A stretch of DNA of 37,582 nucleotides from Bacteroidia bacterium (GCA_039924845.1 JBDTAC010000065.1:1-37582), one strand, 5' to 3'; shown: positions 7,933 to 16,926, counted from the first letter of the stretch. Translations and numbers: made by a program. The notes: generated from the letters alone by a model not told the origin.

Positions 7933-10566
7933 TTATTTCAGATAATTTTCCGCTTTTTTCAAAACACTTGCCATTCCGCTTAAATCAGTACCTCCCGCAG
8001 TAGCATAAAACGCCTGTCCGCCACCACCACCATTAATTTCTTTTGCTAATTCGCGAATCATCGTATTGGCATTCCAATTTTTTTCTGCAATTAAATTCTC
8101 CGAAATAAGAATGGAAATCGTCGGTTTTCCGTTTACTTCCGCAATAAGTACCAAAAATAAATTTTTCAAACTGCTTTTTAATCCGAAGCAAATATCTTTA
8201 ATTGCTTCCGCAGAATCCAAGTCAATTTTTTCAGCAATAAAATTAATACCGTTAATCATTTTTATTTTTTGTGGAAGATTTGCCTTGATAATAGTAGCTT
8301 TTTCTTGATACAAATGTTCCACTTGCTTTTTCAATTGCATATTTTCTTTCAATATATTTTCAACGGAAGGCACTATATCTTTGGAATTTTTCTTCAAAAT
8401 AATTTTTAATTTATCAACTGGATGCACAAAATTTTCATACAAATAGGTAATTGCTTTTTCTCCTGTTCGTGCTTCAATCCTTCTGATTCCAGCAGCAATA
8501 GCGGCTTCGGAAGTTATTAAAAACAATCCTATTTTTCCAGTCGCATCAGTGTGCGTTCCTCCACACAACTCAATGGAATAATTCTTATCGAATGTAATCA
8601 CGCGCACTTCATCTCCGTATTTCTCGCCAAACAAAGCCATTGCGCCTGATTTTTTTGCTTCTTCAATCGGTAATATCTTTACCTCCAACAAAATATTTTC
8701 TCTGATTTTCTCATTCACAATTTTTTCAATTTCCAAAATTTGTTCGGCAGTGAGATGAGAAAAATGAGAAAAATCGAAACGTAAATGCTCCTCGCTTACC
8801 AGCGACCCTTTTTGTTCCACATGTGTTCCCAAAACCTTTCTTAATGCCGCATGAAGCAAATGTGTAGCAGAATGATTATTGGCAGTTAATTGACGTTTTT
8901 TTGCATCTACAACCGCCGAAAAAGATTGATATAAATTAGAAGGTAATTTATCAGTGATATGAATAATAACTCCGTGTTCTTTTTTGGTATCGAGTACTTT
9001 TATTTCTTCTTTTGGTTCTGAATCTACTGATATTAAAAATCCAGTATCACCCACTTGTCCGCCACTTTCCGCATAAAAAGGTGTTTCCTTTAATACAATT
9101 TGAAACAGCTCTTTTCCTTTCGCTTTTACTTTTCGATATTGAATTATTTTTGATGCTGCGGTTAATTTTTCGTAGCCTACAAAATCAGATGGCGAATACG
9201 TTTCTAAATTTATCCAATCTTCGGTATCCACACTGGCTGCGGCGCGCGAGCGATTTTTTTGCAATTCCAATTGCTCTTGATAACTTTCCATATCCACAGA
9301 AAAGTTTTTTTCGCGTGCTAAAAGCTGCGTCAAATCTATCGGGAAACCAAATGTATCGTACAATTCAAAAGCGAAATGTCCAGAAATTATTTTTGTACCT
9401 TTTAAGGTTTTTATGTATTCTTCAAAACGAATAATTCCATTGCCTAGCGTACGTAAAAAAGATTTTTCTTCTTCTAAAATTACTTTTTCAATGAGTTCAT
9501 TTTGCGATGTTAATTCAGGAAAAGTTCCTCCCAATTGGTTCACTAAAATCGATACCAAGCGGCAAAGAAAAGGTTCTTGAAGATTTAAAAAAGTATATCC
9601 GTAACGTACCGCTCTGCGTAAAATACGGCGAATCACATAGCCAGCGCCATTGTTAGAAGGCAATTGTCCATCCGCAATAGCGAAAGAAATAGTGCGAATG
9701 TGATCGGAAATAACGCGCATCGCAATGTCTGTTTGTTCGCTTTTTTTGTACGCGATGTTCGTAGTTTTCGAAATAAAATCAATGAAAGGCGTAAAAACAT
9801 CGGTATCGTAATTGGATTTTTTTCCTTGCAAAACCATACACAAGCGCTCGAAACCCATTCCTGTATCAACATGTTGCGCTGGCAATTTTTTTAAACTTCC
9901 ATCTGCCAAACGATTGAATTCCATAAACACCAAATTCCAAATTTCAATCACTTGAGGATGGCTTGCATTTACCAAGGATTTTCCGTCAATTTTTTTACGT
10001 TCTGCGTCATCGCGAATGTCTACGTGCACTTCGGAGCAAGGTCCACAAGGACCAGTATCACCCATTTCCCAGAAATTATCTTTTTTATTTCCATTGATAA
10101 TTCGGTCTTCGGAAATATATTTTTTCCAGCAATCATACGCCTCTTGATCAAACGCCAAATGATCGTCTTTACTGCCTTCAAAAACGGTTACGTACAATCT
10201 ATTTTTATCTATTTTATAAATTCCAGTAAGTAATTCCCACGCCCATTCGATTGCTTCTTTTTTAAAATAATCGCCAAAGCTCCAATTACCAAGCATTTCG
10301 AACATAGTGTGATGATAAGTATCCACGCCAACTTCTTCCAAATCGTTGTGTTTACCGGACACACGCAAACATTTTTGTGTATCCGCAATACGCGGAAATT
10401 TAATGGGCGCATTTCCCAGAAAAAGATCTTTAAACTGATTCATGCCCGCATTGGTAAACATCAAAGTAGGATCGCCTTTAATAACCATGGGTGCAGATGG
10501 AACAAGGGTATGTTTTTTCGATTCAAAAAAATCAAGAAAAGTTTGACGGGTTTCGGTAGAATTCAT
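7933..10566 (-). CDS. alaS: alanyl-tRNA synthetase
   Basis: Charges tRNA-Ala with alanine and edits mischarged Ser and Gly. The 877-residue length is typical. The class II catalytic domain opens with RQTFLDFFESKKH, TNAGMNQFKD and CLRVSGKHNDLEEVG, and continues with HHTMFEMLGNWSFGDYFK and the motif 3 region ERLCMVLQGK. The editing domain shows the zinc-binding HSATH (near residue 563) and CGGTH (near 668). The C-terminal DHHA1 domain ends with the Gly-rich GGGGGQAFYATAGG. The ATG at 10566 is preceded by an AT palindrome and a TAACTTTG -7 element. Confidence 0.98.
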   Translation of the reverse strand: MNSTETRQTFLDFFESKKHTLVPSAPMVIKGDPTLMFTNAGMNQFKDLFLGNAPIKFPRIADTQKCLRVSGKHNDLEEVGVDTYHHTMFEMLGNWSFGDYFKKEAIEWAWELLTGIYKIDKNRLYVTVFEGSKDDHLAFDQEAYDCWKKYISEDRIINGNKKDNFWEMGDTGPCGPCSEVHVDIRDDAERKKIDGKSLVNASHPQVIEIWNLVFMEFNRLADGSLKKLPAQHVDTGMGFERLCMVLQGKKSNYDTDVFTPFIDFISKTTNIAYKKSEQTDIAMRVISDHIRTISFAIADGQLPSNNGAGYVIRRILRRAVRYGYTFLNLQEPFLCRLVSILVNQLGGTFPELTSQNELIEKVILEEEKSFLRTLGNGIIRFEEYIKTLKGTKIISGHFAFELYDTFGFPIDLTQLLAREKNFSVDMESYQEQLELQKNRSRAAASVDTEDWINLETYSPSDFVGYEKLTAASKIIQYRKVKAKGKELFQIVLKETPFYAESGGQVGDTGFLISVDSEPKEEIKVLDTKKEHGVIIHITDKLPSNLYQSFSAVVDAKKRQLTANNHSATHLLHAALRKVLGTHVEQKGSLVSEEHLRFDFSHFSHLTAEQILEIEKIVNEKIRENILLEVKILPIEEAKKSGAMALFGEKYGDEVRVITFDKNYSIELCGGTHTDATGKIGLFLITSEAAIAAGIRRIEARTGEKAITYLYENFVHPVDKLKIILKKNSKDIVPSVENILKENMQLKKQVEHLYQEKATIIKANLPQKIKMINGINFIAEKIDLDSAEAIKDICFGLKSSLKNLFLVLIAEVNGKPTISILISENLIAEKNWNANTMIRELAKEINGGGGGQAFYATAGGTDLSGMASVLKKAENYLK

Positions 10567-10587
10567 TTCAAAAAAATATTTTTTTCA
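10567..10587. repeat. dispersed AT palindrome copy abutting the alaS start codon
   Basis: TTC, seven A, T run, CA immediately upstream of the alaS ATG, so it forms the 3' end of the alaS mRNA leader. Confidence 0.7.
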
Positions 10588-10624
10588 TTAACATAATTTA
10601 ACAACAAGACTTCTTAAAAAAGAC

Positions 10625-10654
10625 TTGCAAAGTTAGATGAAATAATTAAATTTG
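10625..10654 (+). promoter_or_regulatory. promoter of the M23 peptidase gene
   Basis: TTG at 10625-10627, a 19-base gap and TAAATTTG at 10647-10654 match the Bacteroidota consensus. It interleaves with the alaS -7 element on the other strand. Confidence 0.6.
10628..10635 (-). promoter_or_regulatory. alaS -7 promoter element
   Basis: TAACTTTG on the minus strand, an exact TAnnTTTG match, 62 bases upstream of the alaS ATG. No well-spaced -33 TTG is seen. It overlaps the -33 to -7 spacer of the opposite promoter. Confidence 0.55.
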
Positions 10655-10681
10655 CGTTGCTCAACAAAACAGTTTTTTGAT

Positions 10682-10707
10682 GCTTCCAAAAAATAATTTT
10701 TCGAAGC
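10682..10707. repeat. dispersed AT palindrome, full-length form with GCTTC/GAAGC arms
   Basis: GCTTC at the left and GAAGC at the right enclose AAAAAATAATTTTT, a 26-bp near-perfect palindrome in the leader of the M23 peptidase gene. It is the best representative of the family. Confidence 0.75.
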
Positions 10708-10725
10708 GTTATTTTTCAAAGATTC

Positions 10726-11697
10726 ATGTCGAAAGTAAAATACAGGTATAATACAAAATCGCTTACGTACGAGAAGGTTCAAATAGCCTTTAAGGATCGT
10801 TTTAAAAAACTATTATCGTACCTCGCCACCGGAACTGTTTTTGCCGGAGTAACTGTTTTTATTGCGTTTACTTATTTTAATTCTCCAAAAGAATTGGCGC
10901 AAAAACGAGAAATTACCGAACTTAAATTGCAATACGATTTATTGAATAAACGCATGGATTTGGCTTCGCAAGTATTAAATAATTTACAAGACAGAGACGA
11001 CAATATTTACCGTGTTATTTTAGAAGCTCCGCCCATTCCAAATGACGTTCGTAAAGCAGGTTTTGGTGGTGTGGACAGGTATCAAGATTTGCAAGGTTAT
11101 GACAATTCGGATTTATTGGTGGAAACCACTAAGAAGCTTGACATCATTACAAAACAACTTTACATTCAGTCTAAATCGTTTGACGAAGTAGCGAAATTGG
11201 CCGAAAACAAAAAGGAAATGTTAGCAAACATTCCTGCCATACAACCCATTGCTACCAAGGATTTGATTGAGATTGGTTCTGGTTTCGGTTGGCGCATGCA
11301 CCCGATTTTTAAAACCATGCACTTTCATACAGGCGTTGATTTAGTAGCGCACGAAGGCACTCCTATTTACGCTTCTGGCGATGGCGTTGTAGAACCGCTT
11401 GCAAGTACCGAAGATGGCTACGGAAACCATGTGGTGATTGACCATGGATACGGTTACGAATCGCTGTACGGACACATGAGTAAAATAATTGTACAACCCG
11501 GACAAAAAGTAAAACGCGGCGAAGTGATTGGTTACGTAGGCAGCACGGGTTTATCTACTGGTCCGCATTTACATTATGAGGTAATAAAAAATGGAGAAAG
11601 AGTAAATCCCGTTAATTTTTTCTACCACGATTTAACTCCGGCAGAATTCCAACAAATTACCCGTGCAGCTTCACAACCAGGACAATCTTTCGATTAA
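10726..11697 (+). CDS. M23 family metallopeptidase (LytM-type endopeptidase)
   Basis: Likely cleaves peptidoglycan peptide bridges in the periplasm. The 323-residue product has a cytoplasmic N-terminus of about 30 residues, one membrane segment (about 31-51), a helical, probably coiled-coil linker (60-170) and a C-terminal M23 domain. Zinc ligands are visible: His201 and Asp205 in HTGVD, and His283 in HLHYE with His281 as the other active-site His. GSGFGWRMHPI is the usual domain opening. Nothing suggests a degenerate, non-catalytic form. The gene is divergent to alaS, a pairing I associate with Bacteroidota. Its TAA stop lies in an AT palindrome. Confidence 0.92.
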   Translation: MSKVKYRYNTKSLTYEKVQIAFKDRFKKLLSYLATGTVFAGVTVFIAFTYFNSPKELAQKREITELKLQYDLLNKRMDLASQVLNNLQDRDDNIYRVILEAPPIPNDVRKAGFGGVDRYQDLQGYDNSDLLVETTKKLDIITKQLYIQSKSFDEVAKLAENKKEMLANIPAIQPIATKDLIEIGSGFGWRMHPIFKTMHFHTGVDLVAHEGTPIYASGDGVVEPLASTEDGYGNHVVIDHGYGYESLYGHMSKIIVQPGQKVKRGEVIGYVGSTGLSTGPHLHYEVIKNGERVNPVNFFYHDLTPAEFQQITRAASQPGQSFD

Positions 11698-11765
11698 AAA
11701 ATTATTTTTTTGAAGCATATTTTTTATGCCTTTTTTTTCGTTTGAAAAATTATTTTTTTGAAAGC
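11694..11765. repeat. two dispersed AT palindrome copies
   Basis: The first (11694-11715) overlaps the stop codon of the peptidase gene; the second (11741-11765) is TTTGAAAAATTATTTTTTTG plus AAAGC. A weak hairpin with a T run lies between them. Confidence 0.7.
11713..11738 (+). terminator. weak terminator after the M23 peptidase gene
   Basis: GCATA, a 5-T loop, TATGC and then eight T. The 5-bp stem is short but the T run is long, and it lies 16 bases after the stop. Confidence 0.45.
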
Positions 11766-11817
11766 CTCGCAATAAAAAAGATTTCTTAGCGTTTTGGGTA
11801 GAAATAATTTTTCGGAG

Positions 11818-12597
11818 ATGAAAAAAATATTTTCCATACTATTTTTTCTTCTTTTATCTAACTTGATAAAAGCCCAGATTGGAGATAGTTTGATTTCTAA
11901 AAATAATTTTTACGGTGATTTCGGAGATTCCCTCGCACTCAACGATTCAATTGCACAAGCGCATTATGCCGTTGTAGATGCCTATGTGTTGCATCTCAAA
12001 AAAAGATATAGAAACATTCCTTCGCTTGCCAAGGATTTAACAGCAACATTTACTTCGCCAGAAGATAAAGTACGCGCCATTTTTCGTTGGATGACAAATA
12101 ATATTTCGTACGATTGTGCCGATTATCACAACAAAAATAAAACACTTGGCGGCGGCGTTTCGTATTCTTCCACAACTTCCAAATCACAAATAACAGCGCA
12201 ATGGGCAAATATGTATTATAGATACGCCAATCGCGTACTTCGTAAACGGAAAGGGATTTGCGAAGGTTATGCCATTTTATTTTATGAATTGTGTAACCAA
12301 AGCGGGATTAATTGCGAAATAATTCATGGCTTTGCGGATCAGAATTCAAAAAGAATAGGGAAATACAAAACTTTTCACCGAAAATTTACCAACCATGCTT
12401 GGGACAGTGTTGAGTTGAATGGAAATTGGTACGATTTAGATGCCACTTGGGCAAGCGGAAGTTGCGATGAAGAAGTGCGTCATTTTTATAAAGGATTTAA
12501 CGCTGCTTATTATTTAACTTCCGCTAAAAAATCTTTTGCTGACCACATTCAAAGTATTAAAGAAACTGAAAAATTAAATCGAGACATCGGAAATTAA
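11818..12597 (+). CDS. secreted transglutaminase-like protein
   Basis: The 259-residue product starts at the ATG at 11818, which gives a clean signal peptide ending near KAQ (18-20); an in-frame TTG 24 bases upstream does not. The transglutaminase-like core shows the catalytic triad: Cys148 in RKGICEGYA, His193 in TNHAWD and Asp208 in WYDLDATW. These domains act as cysteine proteases, peptide N-glycanases or cross-linking enzymes; in Bacteroidota the substrate of this exported form is not known. It is flanked by AT palindromes on both sides (11801-11817 in the leader, 12617-12637 after the stop). Confidence 0.85.
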   Translation: MKKIFSILFFLLLSNLIKAQIGDSLISKNNFYGDFGDSLALNDSIAQAHYAVVDAYVLHLKKRYRNIPSLAKDLTATFTSPEDKVRAIFRWMTNNISYDCADYHNKNKTLGGGVSYSSTTSKSQITAQWANMYYRYANRVLRKRKGICEGYAILFYELCNQSGINCEIIHGFADQNSKRIGKYKTFHRKFTNHAWDSVELNGNWYDLDATWASGSCDEEVRHFYKGFNAAYYLTSAKKSFADHIQSIKETEKLNRDIGN

Positions 12598-12616
12598 TTT
12601 ACCAACTTTTTATGCC

Positions 12617-12637
12617 TTCAAAAAAATAATTTTTCAA
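12617..12637. repeat. dispersed AT palindrome copy after the transglutaminase gene
   Basis: TTCAAAAAAATAATTTTTC plus AA. The rest of the 155-base gap to yidC is pyrimidine-rich and holds only the yidC -7 element and another palindrome. Confidence 0.7.
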
Positions 12638-12723
12638 CCTGCTTTTTTAACCTTCCTATTTTTCACTTTTCTGCTTTTAAAATCCATCCTTTTTTGGTGC
12701 TTCCATATTTAATTTATAAAAAG

Positions 12724-12731
12724 TATCTTTG
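12724..12731 (+). promoter_or_regulatory. yidC -7 promoter element
   Basis: TATCTTTG, exact TAnnTTTG, 21 bases before the ATG at 12753. The in-frame TTG at 12729 is part of this element, which argues against using it as a start. Confidence 0.6.
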
Positions 12732-12734
12732 CGC

Positions 12735-12752
12735 TCCAAAAAATATTTTTTC
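12735..12752. repeat. dispersed AT palindrome copy forming the yidC leader
   Basis: CCAAAAAATATTTTTTC lies between the -7 element and the ATG, so nearly the whole mRNA leader is palindrome. Confidence 0.65.
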
Positions 12753-14639
12753 ATGGACAAAAATTCGTTTTACGGTTTATTAGTAATAGGTGCAGTGCTT
12801 TTGGGATGGATGTATTATATGTCTCCATCCAAAACGGAACTGGAAAAACAGAAAAGAACGCAAGATTCGATTGCCGTTGTTCAGCAAACAGCTGCGGTGC
12901 AAGCCCAATTGGCGCAAAAAAATAAAAATGTGGTACCCATTGTTTCCAAAAACGATACTGCGAAAACAATTGTTGTAAGTGATTCTGCGAAATCCGTAGC
13001 GAAAAAATCAGCGTACGGTGCATTTGCCGATGATATCGGAAAAATAAATAAAAATATTGTCATCGAAAACGAATTGATGAAAGTTACGCTGAGCACAAAA
13101 GGCGGAAGAATTGCATCTGTTCAATTAAAAAAATACAAAACCTCTGCAGGAACACCTTTGTTTCTTTTTAATTCCGATTCTTCTTCTTTCGGATTGGAAT
13201 TTAGCGCGTTTTCAAAAGGTTTTTCTACCGATTCTTTGTTTTTTACATCTGTCGGAAATCGTTTTATTGTGAGCGGAAAAGATTCTTCACACATCGCAAT
13301 GCGTTTGTACGCGGGTGATTCGACCAAATACATCGAATACGTTTATACTTTGATTGGCAACAGTTATATGATGTCTGTAAAAGTAAATACGGTGGGTTTG
13401 CAAAATATTATTGCTTCTAACGACAATGAATTTAACTTGATTTGGCAAATGAAAACGCCTTCTCAAGAAAAAAATATTATCAATCAACAACGCGCTTCCA
13501 CTATCTATTACCGCTACGCGGATGACGATGTAAATTATATCAGCGAACGAAAAGATGAGAAAAAATCCTTGGAAGACGCCAAATTAAAATGGATTTCTTT
13601 TAAACAACAATTTTTCACTTCGGTTTTAATTGCAGATAATTCGTTCGAAAAACCCAATGATATCGAAACAAAAACGGAAACGGGTTCCGAAAAATATGTA
13701 AAAAATTTCAATGCTGAACTTTCTATCCCTTATAACCACGAACAAAGCGAAAGTTTTCCGATGCACTTTTATTTTGGACCAAACGATTTTAAAACGCTGA
13801 AAAAATTTGATCTCGGACTCGAACATCAAGTGCCACTTGGCTGGGGAATTTTAGGTTGGATCAATCGTTTTGTTGTAATTCCAATTTTCGATTTTTTAAG
13901 TAGCACTGGAATGAATTACGGAATTGTTATTTTAATTCTCACGTTGGTTATCAAGCTCTGCTTGTTTCCAGTGGTTTATAAAACATATTTGTCATCCGCA
14001 AAAATGCGTGTATTGAAACCTGAAATTGACGAAATCGGTAAAAAATTTCCGAAAAAAGAAGACGCACTAAAAAAACAACAAGCCACCATGGCGATGTACA
14101 AAAAAGTAGGCGTAAATCCTTTAGCAGGATGTGTCCCGATGCTTTTTCAAATGCCGATTTTATACGCTTTGTTTGAATTTTTTCCATCTTCCATACAATT
14201 AAGACAACAAGGGTTTTTGTGGTGTCATGATTTATCGACTTACGATTCCATTTATCAATTGCATTTTACCATTCCCATGTATGGCGATCACATCAGCTTA
14301 TTTACTTTGTTGATGACGCTTTCCACACTTTTATATACTTGGTCGAACAACCAATTGATGGGATCGCAAAATCAAATGCCTGGCATGAAATGGATGATGT
14401 ATTTAATGCCTGTTCTGTTTTTGGGATTCATGAATAATTATTCTGCCGGCTTGAGTTATTATTATTTTTTGGCGAATATGATTACGTTCGGACAAACCAT
14501 GATTATGCGCAGCTTTGTGGATGAAGACGCTTTGCACAAAAAGCTTCAAGAAAACAAAAAACGTCCCGTAAAAGTTTCTTCTTTCCAAAAACGATTGGAA
14601 GAAATTTCAAAACAACAACAAGCACAACGCAAAAAATAA
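12753..14639 (+). CDS. yidC: membrane protein insertase YidC
   Basis: YidC inserts and folds inner-membrane proteins, alone or with SecYEG. The 628-residue product has an N-terminal membrane segment (about 6-22), a large periplasmic P1 domain (about 60-360) with the usual GGRIASVQLKKY, and a C-terminal 60KD_IMP domain starting at about residue 380 with GWGILGWINRFVV and five membrane segments (including NYGIVILILTLVIKL and FQMPILYALFEFFP). The tail is strongly basic, as in other YidC proteins. The ATG at 12753 is chosen because the upstream TTG is in the promoter. The stop TAA sits at the centre of an AT palindrome (14629-14646). Confidence 0.97.
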   Translation: MDKNSFYGLLVIGAVLLGWMYYMSPSKTELEKQKRTQDSIAVVQQTAAVQAQLAQKNKNVVPIVSKNDTAKTIVVSDSAKSVAKKSAYGAFADDIGKINKNIVIENELMKVTLSTKGGRIASVQLKKYKTSAGTPLFLFNSDSSSFGLEFSAFSKGFSTDSLFFTSVGNRFIVSGKDSSHIAMRLYAGDSTKYIEYVYTLIGNSYMMSVKVNTVGLQNIIASNDNEFNLIWQMKTPSQEKNIINQQRASTIYYRYADDDVNYISERKDEKKSLEDAKLKWISFKQQFFTSVLIADNSFEKPNDIETKTETGSEKYVKNFNAELSIPYNHEQSESFPMHFYFGPNDFKTLKKFDLGLEHQVPLGWGILGWINRFVVIPIFDFLSSTGMNYGIVILILTLVIKLCLFPVVYKTYLSSAKMRVLKPEIDEIGKKFPKKEDALKKQQATMAMYKKVGVNPLAGCVPMLFQMPILYALFEFFPSSIQLRQQGFLWCHDLSTYDSIYQLHFTIPMYGDHISLFTLLMTLSTLLYTWSNNQLMGSQNQMPGMKWMMYLMPVLFLGFMNNYSAGLSYYYFLANMITFGQTMIMRSFVDEDALHKKLQENKKRPVKVSSFQKRLEEISKQQQAQRKK

Positions 14640-14724
14640 TTTTCGGCGCACTTGGCTATTGCATGGTTTTAGTAGTATAATTACTATGCGAGACTTAAAA
14701 AATAAGATTTTGAATGCTTTCTTA

Positions 14725-14750
14725 ATCGAGTAACATATTTGTAACTCGAT
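14725..14750. promoter_or_regulatory. inverted repeat upstream of porQ
   Basis: ATCGAGT at 14725-14731 and ACTCGAT at 14744-14750 enclose a 12-base loop. It lies 40 to 66 bases upstream of a -7-like TACTTTG (14791-14797) for porQ and could be an operator. Nothing else but short A/T runs is seen in 14640-14802. Confidence 0.35.
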
Positions 14751-14802
14751 ATAATAAAACGCGCTTCATTCCGTTACAGAAAAAAGTGCTTACTTTGCCT
14801 TG

Positions 14803-15858
14803 ATGATGCGAAAATTATTCTCTCTTTTTTTACTTTCCTTTTCTTTCGTTGCGTCAGCTCAAATTGGCGGAAGCGGCACCTACGAATTTTTGAACCTTCC
14901 TGTTTCTGCCAGAACAGCTTCTTTGGGTGGAAACATTATGAGCGTAAAGGACGATGATATCAACGCAAGTTTTCAGAATCCATCACTTTTAAATCCTACT
15001 ATGGACAATAGTTTGAGTTTAAGTTATATCAATTATTTTGCAGGAATTAATTACGGAAATGCTGCTTACGCGAAGGATTTTGAAAAAATAGGCACCTTCA
15101 GTCTTGGCATGAAATTTATCAATTACGGAACATTTACGCAAGCCGATCAAACAGGTCAAATTACAGGTACTTTTAAAGCTGCTGAATATTTATTCAACAT
15201 TGGCTATTCCAAACAATTAGATTCTTGCTTCTCGATAGGAGCCAATTTAAAAACCATTTATTCTTCGCTGGCGCAATATGCCTCTTTCGGTAATGCCATT
15301 GATCTTGGTGGAACTTATTACAATGCAAAAAGCAAATTTTCTATTGCAGCTGTTATCGCAAACTTAGGAACACAATGGAAAACCTATACTCCCGGAAACC
15401 ACGAACCACTGCCTTTAGACGTACAAATAGGGATTTCAAAACAACCCAAACACGCCCCTTTTCGATTATCCATTATTGCACAGCATTTACAAAAATGGAA
15501 TTTAACTTATTCCGATCCGAGCGACACTGCTACGATAGATCCTAGTACAGGACAAAGCATTACATCGTCTGCTCCAAAATGGGCTTTCGGCGATAATTTA
15601 ATACGCCATTTAGTACTGGGTGGCGAATTATTGATTACTAAAAATTTTAATCTCCGTTTGGGATTTAATTATGAACGCAGAAAAGAACTGGAATTGGTAA
15701 CTCGAACAGGATTAGATGGATTTTCATATGGCTTTGGGTTTAAAATTTCGAAATTCCAGTTGAGCTACGGGCATGCCGTTTACAGCTTAGCTGGAGGCTC
15801 TAACCATTTCACCATCAGTCTCCACCTTTCCGAATTTATGGCGCGAAAACAAAATTGA
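14803..15858 (+). CDS. porQ: type IX secretion system protein PorQ
   Basis: PorQ belongs to the type IX secretion system, which moves cargo with a C-terminal sorting domain across the outer membrane; PorQ helps release the sorting signal and attach cargo to the surface together with PorU, PorV and PorZ. The 351-residue product has a signal peptide ending ASA before Gln, then the PorQ/PorV opening GTYEFLNLPVSARTASLGG and a beta-barrel pattern with alternating aromatic strands to the end. Two ATGs (14803, 14806) follow a TTG; the first ATG is taken. Its TGA stop lies in a perfect AT palindrome. The T9SS cargo gene at 30986-33424 shows that the system is in use. Confidence 0.92.
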   Translation: MMRKLFSLFLLSFSFVASAQIGGSGTYEFLNLPVSARTASLGGNIMSVKDDDINASFQNPSLLNPTMDNSLSLSYINYFAGINYGNAAYAKDFEKIGTFSLGMKFINYGTFTQADQTGQITGTFKAAEYLFNIGYSKQLDSCFSIGANLKTIYSSLAQYASFGNAIDLGGTYYNAKSKFSIAAVIANLGTQWKTYTPGNHEPLPLDVQIGISKQPKHAPFRLSIIAQHLQKWNLTYSDPSDTATIDPSTGQSITSSAPKWAFGDNLIRHLVLGGELLITKNFNLRLGFNYERRKELELVTRTGLDGFSYGFGFKISKFQLSYGHAVYSLAGGSNHFTISLHLSEFMARKQN

Positions 15859-15874
15859 AAAATTAATTTTTCAA
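15855..15874. repeat. dispersed AT palindrome, perfect 20-bp copy over the porQ stop codon
   Basis: TTGAAAAATTAATTTTTCAA is identical to its reverse complement. The TGA at 15856-15858 ends porQ. Confidence 0.75.
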
Positions 15875-15953
15875 ACTGTTTTTGTAAGTCTATTTTCATA
15901 AATTATTTTTCAAATTCCAAATTTACAACTCCACTTCTAAGATTTAATATTCA

Positions 15954-15961
15954 TATCTTTG
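15954..15961 (+). promoter_or_regulatory. trxB -7 promoter element
   Basis: TATCTTTG, exact match, 20 bases before the trxB ATG. A degenerate AT palindrome (CAAAAAATCATTTT) follows between it and the start codon. The -33 is not clear. Confidence 0.55.
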
Positions 15962-15981
15962 TTCCCTCAAAAAATCATTTT

Positions 15982-16926
15982 ATGATCGAAGAATTAGAAA
16001 AAGTAAATTGTTTGATTATAGGTTCAGGTCCTGCTGGATATACTGCCGCTATTTATGCCGCTCGTGCGGATATGAAACCTGTTATGTACGAAGGCTTGCA
16101 GCCTGGCGGACAATTGACAATTACCACTGAAGTCGAAAATTATCCCGGATATCCAAAAGGTACAGATGGTCCGAAAATGATGGAAGATTTTAAAGCGCAA
16201 GCGGAACGTTTCGGAACGGATATTCGTTGGGGAGTGGCTACTGCTGTTGATTTTTCAAAGCATCCACACAAAATAACCATTGATGAGAAAAAAATTATTT
16301 TAGCGGATACAGTTATCATTGCTACAGGAGCTTCAGCCAAATGGCTTGGTTTGCCCTCCGAAGAGCGATTAAATGGATTTGGTGTTTCAGCATGTGCCGT
16401 GTGCGATGGTTTCTTTTTTAAAGGACAAGATGTAGCGATTGTTGGAGCTGGCGATACAGCCGCAGAAGAGGCGACGTATCTCGCTAAATTATGTCGCAAA
16501 GTGTATATGATTGTTCGAAAAGACGAAATGCGCGCTTCCAAAGCGATGCAACATCGTGTAACACACACCGCGAATATTGAAATCTTATACAATCACGAAA
16601 CAAAAGAAATTTTAGGAGATAAAGGTGTTACTGGAGCTTTAATGGTAAATTCCAAAACAGGTGAAGAACGCACTTTAACGATCACTGGTTTTTTCGTGGC
16701 GATTGGTCATCAGCCGAACACGGCTATTTTTAAACAATGGCTAAATTTGGATGAAGTGGGTTATATCAAAACTATTCCAGGAACTAGTAAAACCAATATT
16801 GAGGGTGTTTTTGCCTGTGGAGATGCGCAAGATAAAGTGTATCGCCAAGCAGTTACAGCTGCTGGTACAGGTTGCATGGCTGCTTTGGATGCGGAGCGCT
16901 ATCTCGCCGAAAAAGGCATTCATTAA
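15982..16926 (+). CDS. trxB: thioredoxin-disulfide reductase
   Basis: NADPH-dependent flavoenzyme that reduces thioredoxin in the cytoplasm. The 314-residue product has the FAD-binding GSGPAG (14-19), the redox pair Cys138 and Cys141 in CAVCD, the NADPH-binding GAGDTAAEEA (155-164) and the C-terminal FAD motif GVFACGDAQD followed by RQAVTAAGTG. Length and order match the low-molecular-weight bacterial type. It is single, with its own -7 element. Confidence 0.97.
   Translation: MIEELEKVNCLIIGSGPAGYTAAIYAARADMKPVMYEGLQPGGQLTITTEVENYPGYPKGTDGPKMMEDFKAQAERFGTDIRWGVATAVDFSKHPHKITIDEKKIILADTVIIATGASAKWLGLPSEERLNGFGVSACAVCDGFFFKGQDVAIVGAGDTAAEEATYLAKLCRKVYMIVRKDEMRASKAMQHRVTHTANIEILYNHETKEILGDKGVTGALMVNSKTGEERTLTITGFFVAIGHQPNTAIFKQWLNLDEVGYIKTIPGTSKTNIEGVFACGDAQDKVYRQAVTAAGTGCMAALDAERYLAEKGIH

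Noticed and set aside
16140-16592. 150-codon minus-strand open frame inside trxB
   Set aside because: It lies wholly antisense to a gene with clear catalytic motifs and resembles no family.
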